A stretch of 64,000 nucleotides of DNA from assembly GCF_014698505.1 (NCBI RefSeq), contig NZ_JACJTD010000033.1:1-64000 (forward strand), in the 5' to 3' direction. A program made the translations under genes and the position numbers. The notes beneath the pieces are model-generated. The model saw only the letters and a list, made by a program, of their open reading frames with translations, ran no database searches and was not told the origin of the DNA. Below are positions 15,678 through 25,357 of this stretch, piece by piece; the stretch's first letter is position 1, and each line of letters begins with the position of its first letter. Source of the DNA: Nostoc foliaceum FACHB-393 (GTDB taxonomy: Bacteria > Cyanobacteriota > Cyanobacteriia > Cyanobacteriales > Nostocaceae).

Positions 15678-16682
15678 ATGATCGAAGTTGAACATCTGAG
15701 TAAAATATACGGTTCCACCCCAGCGATTACTGATGTCACTTTTAACGTCGAACCTGGGGAGATTTTAGGGTTGTTGGGCCCCAATGGCGCTGGTAAAACT
15801 ACAACCATGCGAATTCTGGCTGGTTATTTACCGGCAACCAATGGAAATGCCCGAATTGCTGGTTATGATGTCCATGAAAATTCCCTAGCTGTACGCCAAC
15901 GCATTGGTTATTTACCGGAAACACCGCCGTTATATCCAGACATGACGGTGGAGGGATTTTTGCATTTTGTCGCCCGAATTAAGGGAGTACCAGCAGGCGA
16001 TCGCCCCAACAAGGTAACAGCCGCTATCGAACGCTGCAATTTAGAAGATAAGCGGCGGGTAATTATTCGCAAACTCTCGAAAGGATACCGCCAAAGGGTA
16101 GGAATTGCTCAAGCGATCGTCCACGATCCACCAGCGATCATTTTAGATGAACCCACCGTTGGACTCGATCCCCGACAAATAATTGAGGTGCGGAATTTAA
16201 TTAAAAGTCTGGCTGGGACTCACACAATTATTCTTTCCACGCACATTCTGCCAGAAGTAAGCATGACTTGTAACCGCGTCGCCATCATCAATCGCGGTAA
16301 AGTCGTGGCAACTAATACACCAGAAAACTTGATGACTCAGTTGACAGGTGGCTCAGGATATGAGTTGGAAATAGAAGGAGAAGCTGCCCTAGCGAAACAG
16401 GTATTGCAAAATTTAGCGGGTGTGAGTTTGGTAGAATCAATTCCGACAGCCGGAGGCCATCAACCCCAGGCAAATCGCGCTTACCTGCGGGTGATATCGC
16501 AACCGGGAAAAGAACCAGGAAAGGATATTGTCACAACATTAGTGCGGGCAGGATTTGGTTTACATGAACTGAAGCGAGTTAACGCCACCTTAGAAGATGT
16601 GTTTTTGCAACTGACCACAGAAGAGAAAAATTTCGATCCTGAGGTAGACTTAGCAGCAGACAACGAAGGAGAGGCAGCGTAA
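15678..16682 (+). CDS. ABC transporter ATP-binding protein, GldA-like
   Basis: 334 residues. A full nucleotide-binding domain: Walker A GLLGPNGAGKTTTMR (~32), Q-loop near YLPETPPLYPDMT, signature LSKGYRQRVGIAQAI (~136), Walker B AIILDEPTVGLDP (~155) and the switch histidine in STHILPEV. A C-terminal extension of ~100 residues is typical of the GldA/NatA type. The next gene starts on the base after its stop codon and encodes the membrane subunit; two more genes follow. In Bacteroidetes GldA-F-G support gliding, but in cyanobacteria the substrate is unknown. Confidence 0.9.
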   Translation: MIEVEHLSKIYGSTPAITDVTFNVEPGEILGLLGPNGAGKTTTMRILAGYLPATNGNARIAGYDVHENSLAVRQRIGYLPETPPLYPDMTVEGFLHFVARIKGVPAGDRPNKVTAAIERCNLEDKRRVIIRKLSKGYRQRVGIAQAIVHDPPAIILDEPTVGLDPRQIIEVRNLIKSLAGTHTIILSTHILPEVSMTCNRVAIINRGKVVATNTPENLMTQLTGGSGYELEIEGEAALAKQVLQNLAGVSLVESIPTAGGHQPQANRAYLRVISQPGKEPGKDIVTTLVRAGFGLHELKRVNATLEDVFLQLTTEEKNFDPEVDLAADNEGEAA

Positions 16683-17495
16683 ATGGGTGTAGTACTGAGT
16701 AATATTATTGCCATTTATCGCCGAGAGTTACAGAGTTATTTTGTATCACCTTTGGCTTATGCGATCGCAGGCATATTTTGGTTCATGGCGGGGTTATTTT
16801 TAGTGATGATTTTGCTAGGGCCAGATGGCATATTGCCAGGGGTCGCGGCAATAGATTTACAAGGGCAACAACTGGGAATGCCAATACCGCCTATAGATGT
16901 CCCCTACGAATTTATCAGGGCATTTTTGGATCGCATGGGGTGGCTATTGTTGTTTATCCTGCCAATTCTCTCGATGGGACTCTATGCCGAAGAACGTAAG
17001 CGGGGCACTTTAGAATTATTAGCCACCTCACCAATCACCAATTGGGCGGTAGCTGTAGGTAAGTTATTAGGCGTGTTAACATTTTTTACCTCGATGGTCG
17101 TACCCATGCTAGTGCTGGAAGCGATCGCAATCAGTGGATCAAATCCACCAATGGCGCTCTCAATACCCTTGCTGGGTCATTTTGGATTAATCTTGCTAGC
17201 AGCAGCAATTTTATCTTTAGGAATGTTTATTTCCTCCTTAACAGACAGCACAATTTTGTCTGCTGTTATCACATTTGCAGTAATTTTATTATTGTTATTG
17301 ATTGATTTAATCGGAAAAATTGTCCCTGGCCCCATAGGCGAAGCCTTAGGTTATCTGTCGTTGCTGAAACATTACAACACTCTCATCCAAGGCATTTTTG
17401 ATACCAGCGCTTTGATTTTATTTGCCAGTTACATTTTTTTGGGTATCTTTCTCACAGCTCAGTCAATTGATGCACTGCGCTTTCAAAGACAGTAG
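16683..17495 (+). CDS. ABC-2 type permease, GldF-like
   Basis: 270 residues with about six membrane segments (near 15-40, 85-105, 125-150, 160-185, 195-215 and 240-265). The EERKRGTLELLATSPITNW motif of ABC-2 permeases lies near residue 105. The ATG directly follows the stop of the ATPase gene, consistent with translational coupling. It forms the transmembrane part of the transporter with the ATPase before it and the Gld-type substrate-domain gene after it. Confidence 0.9.
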   Translation: MGVVLSNIIAIYRRELQSYFVSPLAYAIAGIFWFMAGLFLVMILLGPDGILPGVAAIDLQGQQLGMPIPPIDVPYEFIRAFLDRMGWLLLFILPILSMGLYAEERKRGTLELLATSPITNWAVAVGKLLGVLTFFTSMVVPMLVLEAIAISGSNPPMALSIPLLGHFGLILLAAAILSLGMFISSLTDSTILSAVITFAVILLLLLIDLIGKIVPGPIGEALGYLSLLKHYNTLIQGIFDTSALILFASYIFLGIFLTAQSIDALRFQRQ

Positions 17496-17524
17496 TTATA
17501 TAAGTTATGAGTTAAAAGTTAGGA

Positions 17525-17567
17525 GTGGGGAGTTAAAACTCATAACTCCTAACTCCTAACTCCCCAC
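17525..17567. repeat. Inverted heptamer repeats in the exporter operon
   Basis: GTGGGGAGTTA (17525-17535) pairs with TAACTCCCCAC (17557-17567); the loop contains tandem TAACTCC heptamers. This is a Nostoc-type short tandem repeat forming a stem between the permease and the GldG-like gene. It may affect RNA stability or relative expression. Confidence 0.75.
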
Positions 17568-17581
17568 TTCAGTCTAATAAT

Positions 17582-19246
17582 ATGAAGATAGTTGCAAAAA
17601 ATAAACTGTGGAAATATCTGTTTTGGTTGGGTCCGTTTTTAATTGCTGTTGGCTTAACAGTTGGGTTAGTCTCTGAACAGTGGGGATTAATTTCATTAGC
17701 ATTTCTGATTACAGGAATTGTCATCAGTGGGTTGGGGATAATATGGCAAAGCTACCAAACAAACTGGTGGAAGCGTCGTTCTACCCAAGCTGGTACTAAT
17801 GCCCTAGTGTCAACTCTGGCAGTGTTAGCAATTTTGGGATTGATTAACTTTTTGGGAACTCGCTACCACTTGCGGGCAGATTTAACAGAAAGTCAATTGT
17901 TTACCCTTGCACCCCAGTCACGGGAACTAGTGAGGGTTTTACCACAGCCAGTTAAAGTGTGGGTGTTTGATATTAACCAGAATCCCCAAGACCGAGAACT
18001 GCTAGAAAATTATCAGCGTCAAAGCTCAAAATTTAAATATGAGTACATCGACCCCCAAGCTAGACCAGGACTTGCAGAAAAGTTTGGTGTCAAAGATTAC
18101 GGGGAAGTTTATTTAGAATCTGGCGATAAACGGCAATTAGTGCAAACAGTAAATGAAAATGAGCGCTTGTCAGAAATCAGATTAACTAGTCGCCTGCAAC
18201 AACTAACAAATTCAACCACAGCCAAAGTTTACTTACTCCAAGGTCATGGCGAACGCCAACTTTCGGCTGGGAAAGGTGCAATATCACAAGCAGTTCAGGG
18301 ATTAGGCGATAAAAATTTCACAACATCACCGCTGAATTTAGGAGAAACTTCCAAAGTTCCTGAAGATGCCGCTGTAGTGATAGTGGCTGGCCCCAAGCGA
18401 GGGCTGTTTGAAGGCGAAGTCAAGGCTTTGCAAGAGTATCTTAATCGCGGTGGTAACTTACTGCTGATGATTGATCCCAATACTGATCCCAAAGTTGACA
18501 GCTTGCTACAAGAGTGGGGTGTCCGTTTAGATAATCGTTTAGCAGTCGATGTCTCTGGTGGAAGTGTTGTGGGACTTGGCCCTGCTGCGCCTTTAGTCAC
18601 AGAATACGGACAACATCCGATTACCAAAGATTTCGGTAACGGCAATTCTTTTTATCCAATTGCCCGACCACTGGAAATTACCTCTGTGCCTAGTGTTCAA
18701 GCTACTCCACTGCTACGAACCAAACCCTATCCCAACAGCTGGGCAGAAAGCGACCTCCAAAGCGAAAGTTTGGAGTTTAATGCAGATAAAGACCTCAAAG
18801 GGCCTCTAACCTTGGGCGTTGCTTTAACAAGAAAACAAGCAGCTAAATCTGCTTCCACTCCCCAAGCTTCACCCACACCATCACCCCTACCATCACCAAC
18901 CACCCAAAGCAAAACTTCCCCCACTCCCCCTGCTCCCTCTCCCTCCCCGACTCCCACTACCTCATCTCAAACAGCCACCGAGTCCCGGTTAGTAGTTTTA
19001 GGAAATTCCGATTTCGCAACCGATGGTTTGTTTCAACAACAACTAAATGGAGATGTATTCCTCAACTCAGTTACTTGGCTGAGTCAACAGGATCAGCAAC
19101 CTCTCTCCATTCGCCCCAAAGAACCGAAAAACCGTCGGATAACCTTGACAACCACACAAGGCAATCTTTTAATATTGTCATCTCTGGTGATTTTACCCTT
19201 AATTGGGTTTGCGATCGCAGTTATTATTTGGTGGAAACGACGGTAG
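17582..19246 (+). CDS. GldG-family ABC transporter auxiliary protein
   Basis: 554 residues. Two N-terminal membrane helices (~12-55) and a third (~80-95) are followed by a large outward domain typical of the GldG/ABC_transp_aux family (LTESQLFTLAPQSRELVRVL; KVYLLQGHGERQL; GGNLLLMIDPNTDP). A Pro/Ser/Thr-rich low-complexity linker occupies ~420-465. A last helix (LLILSSLVILPLIGFAIAVI) precedes a short basic tail. It is third in the exporter operon and probably forms the extracytoplasmic part of the machine. No catalytic residues are evident. Confidence 0.88.
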   Translation: MKIVAKNKLWKYLFWLGPFLIAVGLTVGLVSEQWGLISLAFLITGIVISGLGIIWQSYQTNWWKRRSTQAGTNALVSTLAVLAILGLINFLGTRYHLRADLTESQLFTLAPQSRELVRVLPQPVKVWVFDINQNPQDRELLENYQRQSSKFKYEYIDPQARPGLAEKFGVKDYGEVYLESGDKRQLVQTVNENERLSEIRLTSRLQQLTNSTTAKVYLLQGHGERQLSAGKGAISQAVQGLGDKNFTTSPLNLGETSKVPEDAAVVIVAGPKRGLFEGEVKALQEYLNRGGNLLLMIDPNTDPKVDSLLQEWGVRLDNRLAVDVSGGSVVGLGPAAPLVTEYGQHPITKDFGNGNSFYPIARPLEITSVPSVQATPLLRTKPYPNSWAESDLQSESLEFNADKDLKGPLTLGVALTRKQAAKSASTPQASPTPSPLPSPTTQSKTSPTPPAPSPSPTPTTSSQTATESRLVVLGNSDFATDGLFQQQLNGDVFLNSVTWLSQQDQQPLSIRPKEPKNRRITLTTTQGNLLILSSLVILPLIGFAIAVIIWWKRR

Positions 19247-19296
19247 AGTTAGGAGTTAGGAATTCTCTCTCAGTGCCAATGACAAATGACTAAAAA

Positions 19297-19920
19297 ATGA
19301 AATTGCCGCGAACGACTTTAATTTTAATACTGCTAACGCTGGGTTTAGGCGCTTTTGTTTACTTCTATGAAATTCGAGGTACAACTGTGCGAGAAGAAAT
19401 CAAGGAGCAAAAGCAGCAAATTTTTTCTTTTGCCGAAGATGATGTGCAGTCTTTAACAGTCACGACAAAAAAAATTAATCTGAATCTGGAACGTAACCCT
19501 GAATCTAGTAACCCCAAGTGGTTAATCAAATCTCCGATATCGGGACCAGCAAATGATGCCATTGTTTCTTATTTGATGGATTTGTTAGTCAAGGGTAATA
19601 GCGAACGCACTCTCTCAACTCCAGCCAAAGAGCTTGGAGAATTTGCCTTAGATCAACCCCAAGCAACCATCAAGATCAACCTGAAAAACCGACAAAGCCA
19701 TCAGTTGATTTTGGGTAAATCTAACTTTAACGGTCGTTTCTTGTATGCTCAAACTGACCCTGCTACAAAACCCGATGGGAATATAAATGTATTGTTGGTA
19801 TCTACAGATTTTGCAAATGCTGTAAATCGGGAATTATCAGAGTGGAAACAACCTGTAGATAATAGTCAGAAACTACCTCCGCTCATCATTCCTAAGCCGA
19901 CTCCGACAAACAGCAAATAA
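19297..19920 (+). CDS. DUF4340-type exporter-associated protein
   Basis: 207 residues with one N-terminal membrane helix (TTLILILLTLGLGAFVYFYE) and an outward domain. The KWLIKSPISGPANDAIVSYL and QLILGKSNFNGRFLYAQ segments match the DUF4340 repeat found next to GldG-like genes. It closes the four-gene operon, 50 bp after the GldG-like gene. The role is inferred only from that linkage. Confidence 0.8.
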   Translation: MKLPRTTLILILLTLGLGAFVYFYEIRGTTVREEIKEQKQQIFSFAEDDVQSLTVTTKKINLNLERNPESSNPKWLIKSPISGPANDAIVSYLMDLLVKGNSERTLSTPAKELGEFALDQPQATIKINLKNRQSHQLILGKSNFNGRFLYAQTDPATKPDGNINVLLVSTDFANAVNRELSEWKQPVDNSQKLPPLIIPKPTPTNSK

Positions 19921-19943
19921 TTAATTCAAAATCTGGCGATATT

Positions 19944-20798
19944 ATGACAAATCCGACAGCAACATTGCTGATTTCCTGCCCCGATCAACGGGGACTGGTG
20001 GCGAAATTCGCCAATTTCATCTATTCTAATGGTGGTAATATTATCCATGCAGATCAGCATACAGATTTTGCTGCTGGGTTATTCCTTACCCGCATTGAAT
20101 GGCAGTTAGATGGGTTCAATTTACCGCGAGAGTTTATTGCCCCTGCATTTAATGCGATCGCTCAACCTTTAGACGCTAAGTGGGAAATACGTTTTTCTGA
20201 TACTGTACCACGCATTGCTATTTGGGTAAGTCGGCAAGACCATTGTCTATTTGACTTAATTTGGCGACAACGTGCTAAAGAATTTATTGCTGAAATTCCT
20301 TTAATTATTAGTAACCATACTAATTTAAAGGTAGTGGCAGAGCAGTTTAATATCAACTTCCAATACATTCCTATTACTAAAGATAATAAATCAGAACAAG
20401 AAGCCCAACAACTAGAATTACTACGCCAGCACAGAATCGATTTAGTTGTATTGGCGAAATATATGCAGATTGTTAGTGCAGATTTTATTAGTCAATTTCC
20501 GCAAATTATTAATATTCATCATTCATTTTTACCAGCTTTTATTGGAGCAAACCCTTATCACCGAGCTTTTGAGCGTGGGGTAAAAATTATTGGTGCAACT
20601 GCTCATTATGCCACTGCTGATTTAGATGCAGGCCCAATTATTGAACAGGATGTGGTGCGAGTTAGCCACCGTGATGAAGTTGATGATTTGGTGAGAAAAG
20701 GCAAAGATTTGGAGAGAGTGGTATTAGCAAGAGCAGTGCGATCGCACTTGCAAAATCGTGTATTAGTGTATGGGAATAGAACAGTGGTATTTGAGTAA
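19944..20798 (+). CDS. purU: Formyltetrahydrofolate deformylase PurU
   Basis: 284 residues. An N-terminal ACT domain (ATLLISCPDQRGLVAKFANF, ~5-80) is joined to a formyltransferase-fold domain (~90-284). The catalytic Asn-His-Asp set is seen in IINIHHSFLPAF and in TAHYATADLDAGPIIEQD. The enzyme hydrolyses 10-formyl-THF to THF and formate, balancing the one-carbon pool. It starts 23 bp after the DUF4340 gene, so it may share that transcript, although the functions look unrelated. Length is normal for the family. Confidence 0.93.
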   Translation: MTNPTATLLISCPDQRGLVAKFANFIYSNGGNIIHADQHTDFAAGLFLTRIEWQLDGFNLPREFIAPAFNAIAQPLDAKWEIRFSDTVPRIAIWVSRQDHCLFDLIWRQRAKEFIAEIPLIISNHTNLKVVAEQFNINFQYIPITKDNKSEQEAQQLELLRQHRIDLVVLAKYMQIVSADFISQFPQIINIHHSFLPAFIGANPYHRAFERGVKIIGATAHYATADLDAGPIIEQDVVRVSHRDEVDDLVRKGKDLERVVLARAVRSHLQNRVLVYGNRTVVFE

Positions 20799-21156
20799 AT
20801 GGTGCTCAGGCAACTGGAAGGCGGAAAGAGAGAGGTTTTCCAGATACCGTGAAAATTCAGGTTAGTGGATATCTGCGATCGGTAGGGTTTCAGGTAATTG
20901 TTTGGCTCTGTATTTACTCTGTTTTATATTTGTTATCTATTTAATTAATAACAAATTTTGGCTAGTATCATTCATGCCTTAAGTTATAAAAATACGTATA
21001 TTAAAATTATGTTTATTTTCAAAACTTTATATTTTTATGCTAAACTTTACTTGTTCTTTACAATAAATTCGTAAGTCTCTTTTAGGATAGTGGAAGCACA
21101 CTATTTGTGTCACTATAAAGGCGCTTTAGTGAATATGTAAATTCTCTTTGTACGTA

Positions 21157-21288
21157 ATGATGACAACAGCAGCAGACTCTAAAAACTGGCTGCAAGTAAG
21201 CCGTTATAGTAATCGGGGAAGTGTTTATTTGTTTGCTCCGATGATTAACTTTAATGTGATGGCTGAAGTAGGAGACACTCCCCCCTAA
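21157..21288 (+). CDS. Possible small protein or 5' relic of a gene
   Basis: ATG at 21157 to TAA at 21286-21288 gives 43 residues (MMTTAADSKNWLQVSRYSNR, then GSVYLFAPMINFNVMAEVGD). The composition is protein-like, but I recognise no family. It may be the surviving start of a longer lost gene or a chance frame. No strong ribosome-binding site precedes it. Confidence 0.25.
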   Translation: MMTTAADSKNWLQVSRYSNRGSVYLFAPMINFNVMAEVGDTPP

Positions 21289-21696
21289 TTTAACGTGCTT
21301 GTACTTGCTTGGAAATTTTATGAGGAATTCAACAATTACATTTTGATGGCAGCGAGGAAATTTTATGCCGACTTTGGAACAGCATAAACAGATGTAATTG
21401 AATTGAAATAACTACTTTGATGTTTGATAACTGAATATCTGAATTATAGTAGCTTGTCAAATTGCTAACTAATACACATCGATAGTTAGGTGTTTGATGT
21501 TGTGGTAAAGCATTAAGCTTCAGTATTAATCAGTGACAAATATAAAAAAGTATTTTCTCTAATTTCTAAATAAGTACATATAGTAAATACTAATTAAAGA
21601 ATTTGCTTGTAAATAGACACAGCATTTCTTGTATAGCCTTATAACAATTAAATAACCCTTGTATTTAATAGCCTCTAACCTGAGAGGTTACCTTGG

Positions 21697-21718
21697 GTTT
21701 TTCAAATATTTGAAAAAC
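21697..21718. promoter_or_regulatory. 22-bp perfect palindrome
   Basis: Perfect inverted repeat with half-site GTTTTTCAAAT, about 160 bp upstream of the acetyltransferase start. It could be an operator for a dimeric regulator or, being followed by ACTTG, only a structural element. No matching second copy was noticed in the window. Confidence 0.4.
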
Positions 21719-21878
21719 TTGATATTAACCATCTTATTATTTTATTAATCTGTAATCTAAAGAATGCAGATTTAGATGGTAAATAGCAAAAATTAAACAC
21801 ATGATGTTTGTTGTTACTTAGGTATTACACAAATCTACAAATCTCCAAGTCCACAATTTATTTGAGAAGAATAGAGCT

Positions 21879-22595
21879 ATGAATAACTTGAAACATTTTT
21901 CAAAAATGAAGCGGTTTCAACAACTTTTATTAACTACTTTTATAGGCGATATTCCAACTATTTTTGGCGGTGTAAAGTTACGTGATTTGCTATACCGCAC
22001 TATTTTTGCCCAGATAGGTAGTTCAGTTTATATTCAAGATGGCGTTGAATTTCTCAGTACTGATTCTATCGAAATTGGCAATGGAGTTTATATTTTCAAG
22101 GGTGTTCGTATAGATGGAAGAGGCCACGAAAACAATAGAATTCATCTAAAAAATGGAGCTGTCATTGAACGTAACACTGTGATTGGGGCACTAAATAACA
22201 CTTGTATCGACATTGGTCAAGATACTTTTATTGGCCCTAGCGTTTGTATTTCTGGCCCTGGAGACATCAAAATTGGCAAGCACTGTTTGATTGCAGCCCA
22301 TACTGGAGTATATGCCAATAATCACAACTTTACAGATCCAACGGAGCCAATCAAATACCAAGGTATTACTTGTAAGGGGATCGTGATTGAGGATGACTGT
22401 TGGCTAGGTCATGGGGTAAAAGTATTAGATGGTGTCACCATTGGTAGAGGCAGCGTTATTGGTGCTGGCGCTGTTGTGACTAAAGATATTCCCCCATTTT
22501 CGGTAGCTGTAGGCATCCCTGCACGAGTAATTAAAAGCCGTGACGGTAAAGAAATTGCCAAGTCTACAGAATTACCTTTGTCATCTTCAAACTGA
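21879..22595 (+). CDS. Hexapeptide-repeat acyltransferase (WcaF/LbH type)
   Basis: 238 residues forming a left-handed parallel beta-helix. Imperfect [LIV]-G-x4 hexapeptides run from ~55 to ~215 (IEIGNGVYIFKGVRI, IDIGQDTFIGPSVCI, IKIGKHCLIAAHTGVYANNH). The closing block GVTIGRGSVIGAGAVVTKDI-PPFSVAVGIPARVIK is the usual coenzyme A-binding end of sugar O-acetyltransferases. The catalytic His is probably in ANNHNF. It likely acetylates a surface polysaccharide or small sugar, but it stands alone 11 kb upstream of the exopolysaccharide cluster. Confidence 0.85.
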   Translation: MNNLKHFSKMKRFQQLLLTTFIGDIPTIFGGVKLRDLLYRTIFAQIGSSVYIQDGVEFLSTDSIEIGNGVYIFKGVRIDGRGHENNRIHLKNGAVIERNTVIGALNNTCIDIGQDTFIGPSVCISGPGDIKIGKHCLIAAHTGVYANNHNFTDPTEPIKYQGITCKGIVIEDDCWLGHGVKVLDGVTIGRGSVIGAGAVVTKDIPPFSVAVGIPARVIKSRDGKEIAKSTELPLSSSN

Positions 22596-22676
22596 TCGGC
22601 AATGTCACTGATTATTGCCTTCGTAGATATCGCCTCATAATGAAGAAAGATTAAGTAGATCATCAGAAAACCTTCA

Positions 22677-23357
22677 ATGAGCCAAACTACTCTAAATTTA
22701 GTTGCAATATCTATTTTTCTCATGACCCTATCGGTACTGCTGGGGCCATTCTTGAATTTGTCGCCGACAGTGCCGGCGCTTGCTACCTTCACTATTTTGG
22801 GAATAGCCACTTTTGACAGTTTTAGCTTGCAAGGCAAGGGTGGTACTATCTTTTTAGATTGGATTGCTGGTTTTTCAAGTGAACACCGCGATCGTATCCT
22901 CCACCATGAAGCAGGGCATTTTTTGGTTGCTTACCTGTTAGGTATTCCCGTTACTGGCTACACACTCAGCGCTTGGGAAGCTTGGAAACAGGGGCAACCT
23001 GGACAAGGTGGCGTTAGCTTTGATGATGGCGAATTAGCATCTCAACTAGAGGTGGGTAAAATCAGTGCCCAAATGCTAGACCGCTACTGCACTGTTTGGA
23101 TGGCAGGTATTGCTGCTGAAACCCTAGTTTTTAATAACGCCGAGGGTGGAGGTGATGATAAAACCAAGCTGATAGGAGTATTAACAATTTTGGGCTTTTC
23201 TGAATCAGCTTATCAGCAGAAACTACGGTTTCATGCCCTCCAGGCAAAAACCCTACTGCAAGAAAATTGGTCTAGCTATGAGGCTTTAGTGAATGCCATG
23301 CGAGAACGCACTTCGGTAGAAGATTGTCAGGCTGAGTTAGGAGTAGGGAAAGAATAA
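22677..23357 (+). CDS. M41-like membrane zinc protease lacking the AAA domain
   Basis: 226 residues. Two hydrophobic N-terminal segments (~5-25 and ~30-50) are followed by a peptidase domain. HHEAGHFLVAYLLG has the HEXXH zinc motif of FtsH (M41), and AGIAAETLVFNNAEGGGDD matches the FtsH C-terminal block that supplies the third ligand. No Walker motifs are present, so this is only the protease half of an FtsH-like protein. Such short homologues are common in cyanobacteria and chloroplasts, with unknown substrates. It lies 81 bp after the acetyltransferase gene. Confidence 0.85.
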   Translation: MSQTTLNLVAISIFLMTLSVLLGPFLNLSPTVPALATFTILGIATFDSFSLQGKGGTIFLDWIAGFSSEHRDRILHHEAGHFLVAYLLGIPVTGYTLSAWEAWKQGQPGQGGVSFDDGELASQLEVGKISAQMLDRYCTVWMAGIAAETLVFNNAEGGGDDKTKLIGVLTILGFSESAYQQKLRFHALQAKTLLQENWSSYEALVNAMRERTSVEDCQAELGVGKE

Positions 23358-23390
23358 TAATCCTCAATGCCCAATATTTCATGCTCACTT

Positions 23391-24413
23391 TTAAGAAGAA
23401 ACAGCTTTCAAGTGTGAGACATGAGATAAGTTCGAGTTGATAACCCGATTACGCCCAGCAGTTTTAGCCTGTAACAGACATTGATCGGCACGATGCAACA
23501 GACTCTCTCCTCGATCATCATCCTCATCTTGCAGAGAGGCTGTGCCCAGACTAATAGTGATATTAATTGTCAATTTATTGCTGAGTGCAAATGGTTCATC
23601 GCTGACTACACGATTCAGACGACGGGCCACTAATAGTGCTTCTTCATCGGTGGTGTTAGCCAGAAGAATCACAAATTCTTCGCCACCATAGCGAAATGCT
23701 GTGTCTTGACAGCGCAGATTGTGTCGCAGACGCTGACATAGCACTTGCAAGATGCGATCGCCTACTAAATGCCCGTGAGTATCATTAACTTTCTTGAAAT
23801 GGTCTACATCCAGAATAATCAAACTCAGGGGGATTTTTTGAGTCCTAGCTCTTTTAATTTGTCTGGGTAAGTCCCATTCTAAAGCACGACGATTATTTAA
23901 TTCTGTAAGCGAATCGGCTAAGGCGATCGCTGATAACATATCATTTGTCCGAATCAAATCTCGGTATTTTTGCGCTTTCCGCAAGCCAACACTTAATTGA
24001 GCAAGTATTAGTCCATGATTGGCGGTCAACTCTGCCAAGCTATGGTCTGTTTTTTCTTCAATAAGATGCCAAATATAAGCATCGGCTCCTTGCTTTAATG
24101 CCGCAGCACTCATCTCCAATTCCCTGTGCCAACCATACTTATTTCTATCAGTAAGCTGCTGGGAACGATCCTCGAATAGAATACAGTATATCCAGGATAG
24201 TTTTGTCTGGTCTTTCAACCAACTGCAAAGTTCCATGCTGCCATGCAGGCTAGCCTGCACAAATATGATATCGGGGGGTGTCATTTGAATTTGTGATACT
24301 GCCTGATTAAGATTGTTTATAATTTCTACACTAAAAGCAGTCGCATAACGAATCTGATCTGGAAGTGTGGCGATAAAGTTATTTTTTCCAAAGACCAGAA
24401 TAGAAATATTCAT
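23391..24413 (-). CDS. Diguanylate cyclase (GGDEF) with receiver-like N-terminus
   Basis: 340 residues. The C-terminal GGDEF domain (~170-330) has NRRALEWDLPRQIKRA, ILDVDHFKKVNDTHGH and the active-site loop RYGGEEFVILL. The inhibitory I-site RxxD is present as RCQD, five residues before GGEEF, so the enzyme should make cyclic di-GMP and be product-inhibited. Residues ~1-125 resemble a receiver domain (FGKNNFIATLPDQI, PDIIFVQASLHGSMELCSWL), but the phosphoacceptor Asp is not obvious. It is probably a phospho-independent or degenerate receiver. Monocistronic and convergent with the protease gene. Confidence 0.88.
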   Translation of the reverse strand: MNISILVFGKNNFIATLPDQIRYATAFSVEIINNLNQAVSQIQMTPPDIIFVQASLHGSMELCSWLKDQTKLSWIYCILFEDRSQQLTDRNKYGWHRELEMSAAALKQGADAYIWHLIEEKTDHSLAELTANHGLILAQLSVGLRKAQKYRDLIRTNDMLSAIALADSLTELNNRRALEWDLPRQIKRARTQKIPLSLIILDVDHFKKVNDTHGHLVGDRILQVLCQRLRHNLRCQDTAFRYGGEEFVILLANTTDEEALLVARRLNRVVSDEPFALSNKLTINITISLGTASLQDEDDDRGESLLHRADQCLLQAKTAGRNRVINSNLSHVSHLKAVSS

Positions 24414-25357
24414 TGCTTTATTTTTTATCCTGTTTAAATTTTAAAGAGATTAACTTGAGTTACTTGCTACTATTGCCGCCTAATACTAAATATGATGTTT
24501 TAGGCAACTTTATATTTCTTGTTATATATTTTTTTGAACACCGAATCTACAATAATTTTCCAACTTTAATCTCCTGTTAAGGCTTTATATTTACTACTCC
24601 AGTTTTTGAAATCTCCACTTATGACAACTAATGTCTTCTTTAGAGCCTTTTTTTTAAACAGTAATAATACTGAATATTATTTGAATGTATAAAAACTATT
24701 GATGTAGTCTCTTAGGTATTATTTTTCTCATGAAATTACCAAAATAAATAGTTTGTAATAACAGCCAAATTAGGCAGTAAAATTTCTTCCCAAGTAGAAA
24801 AATGAAGAAATCATTAAAAATTTTAATTCAATGATGAAATCTGAAATCTTATCATTGAATTAAAAAAGTTTTTTCCCATAGATTACCTCAGCCTTTTTCT
24901 TTAGGAACTAGGCTTTTACTAACTATTAAGGTAGGAGTTGAATTGCAAAAAAAAATGCGAATCAAATAGACAGCAAAACTCCTTGCTACTATAAGTAGTA
25001 GCTTTCTGGTAACATATCCTATAATTACAGATCAAAATTATTGGGTAAAAAAAATTACACTTTAAATCAGGTGTAAACCAAAGTTTCACAATCTGTTAAC
25101 AGGATAAACAAAATATTTCTGTCTATGCTTGATCTGTGTTTGCTTGTTTACTTAATCCACATCTTTTTTTAATTGGTCGCAACATCATAACAATCCAGAA
25201 AAAAAAGCTAAATAAAAAACTCGATGTTAAAACCTGCCCCTAATATAGGGATATTGCTTCGATTCCGCCCTTTCTATAGGCAGAATAAATATAAAAAATT
25301 TTGTTAGCCTAGCCTGAGATATTAAAATCTAAACTTCTGTGAAAAGCTAGAATCCGC
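24414..25357. other. A+T-rich intergenic region
   Basis: About 0.94 kb upstream of the GGDEF gene and downstream of the metal chaperone gene. Strongly A+T-rich with poly-A and poly-T runs; no open frame of interest, no RNA gene and no transposon ends were recognised. The leftward promoter of the GGDEF gene must be at its left end. Confidence 0.5.

Larger units (their letters stand above)
20799..21878. other. Long A+T-rich intergenic region
   Basis: About 1.1 kb without a recognisable gene. It holds a 43-codon frame (21157-21288), a hairpin CCTCT-AACCTG-AGAGG (21672-21687) and a 22-bp perfect palindrome (21697-21718), the last two about 170-210 bp before the acetyltransferase gene. The promoter of that gene is presumably here. 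The rest shows nothing I can name. Confidence 0.5.

Noticed and set aside
18840..18970. Proline-rich stretch as a separate gene on the minus strand
   Set aside because: The minus-strand frame mirrors the low-complexity linker of the GldG-like protein and has no independent support.
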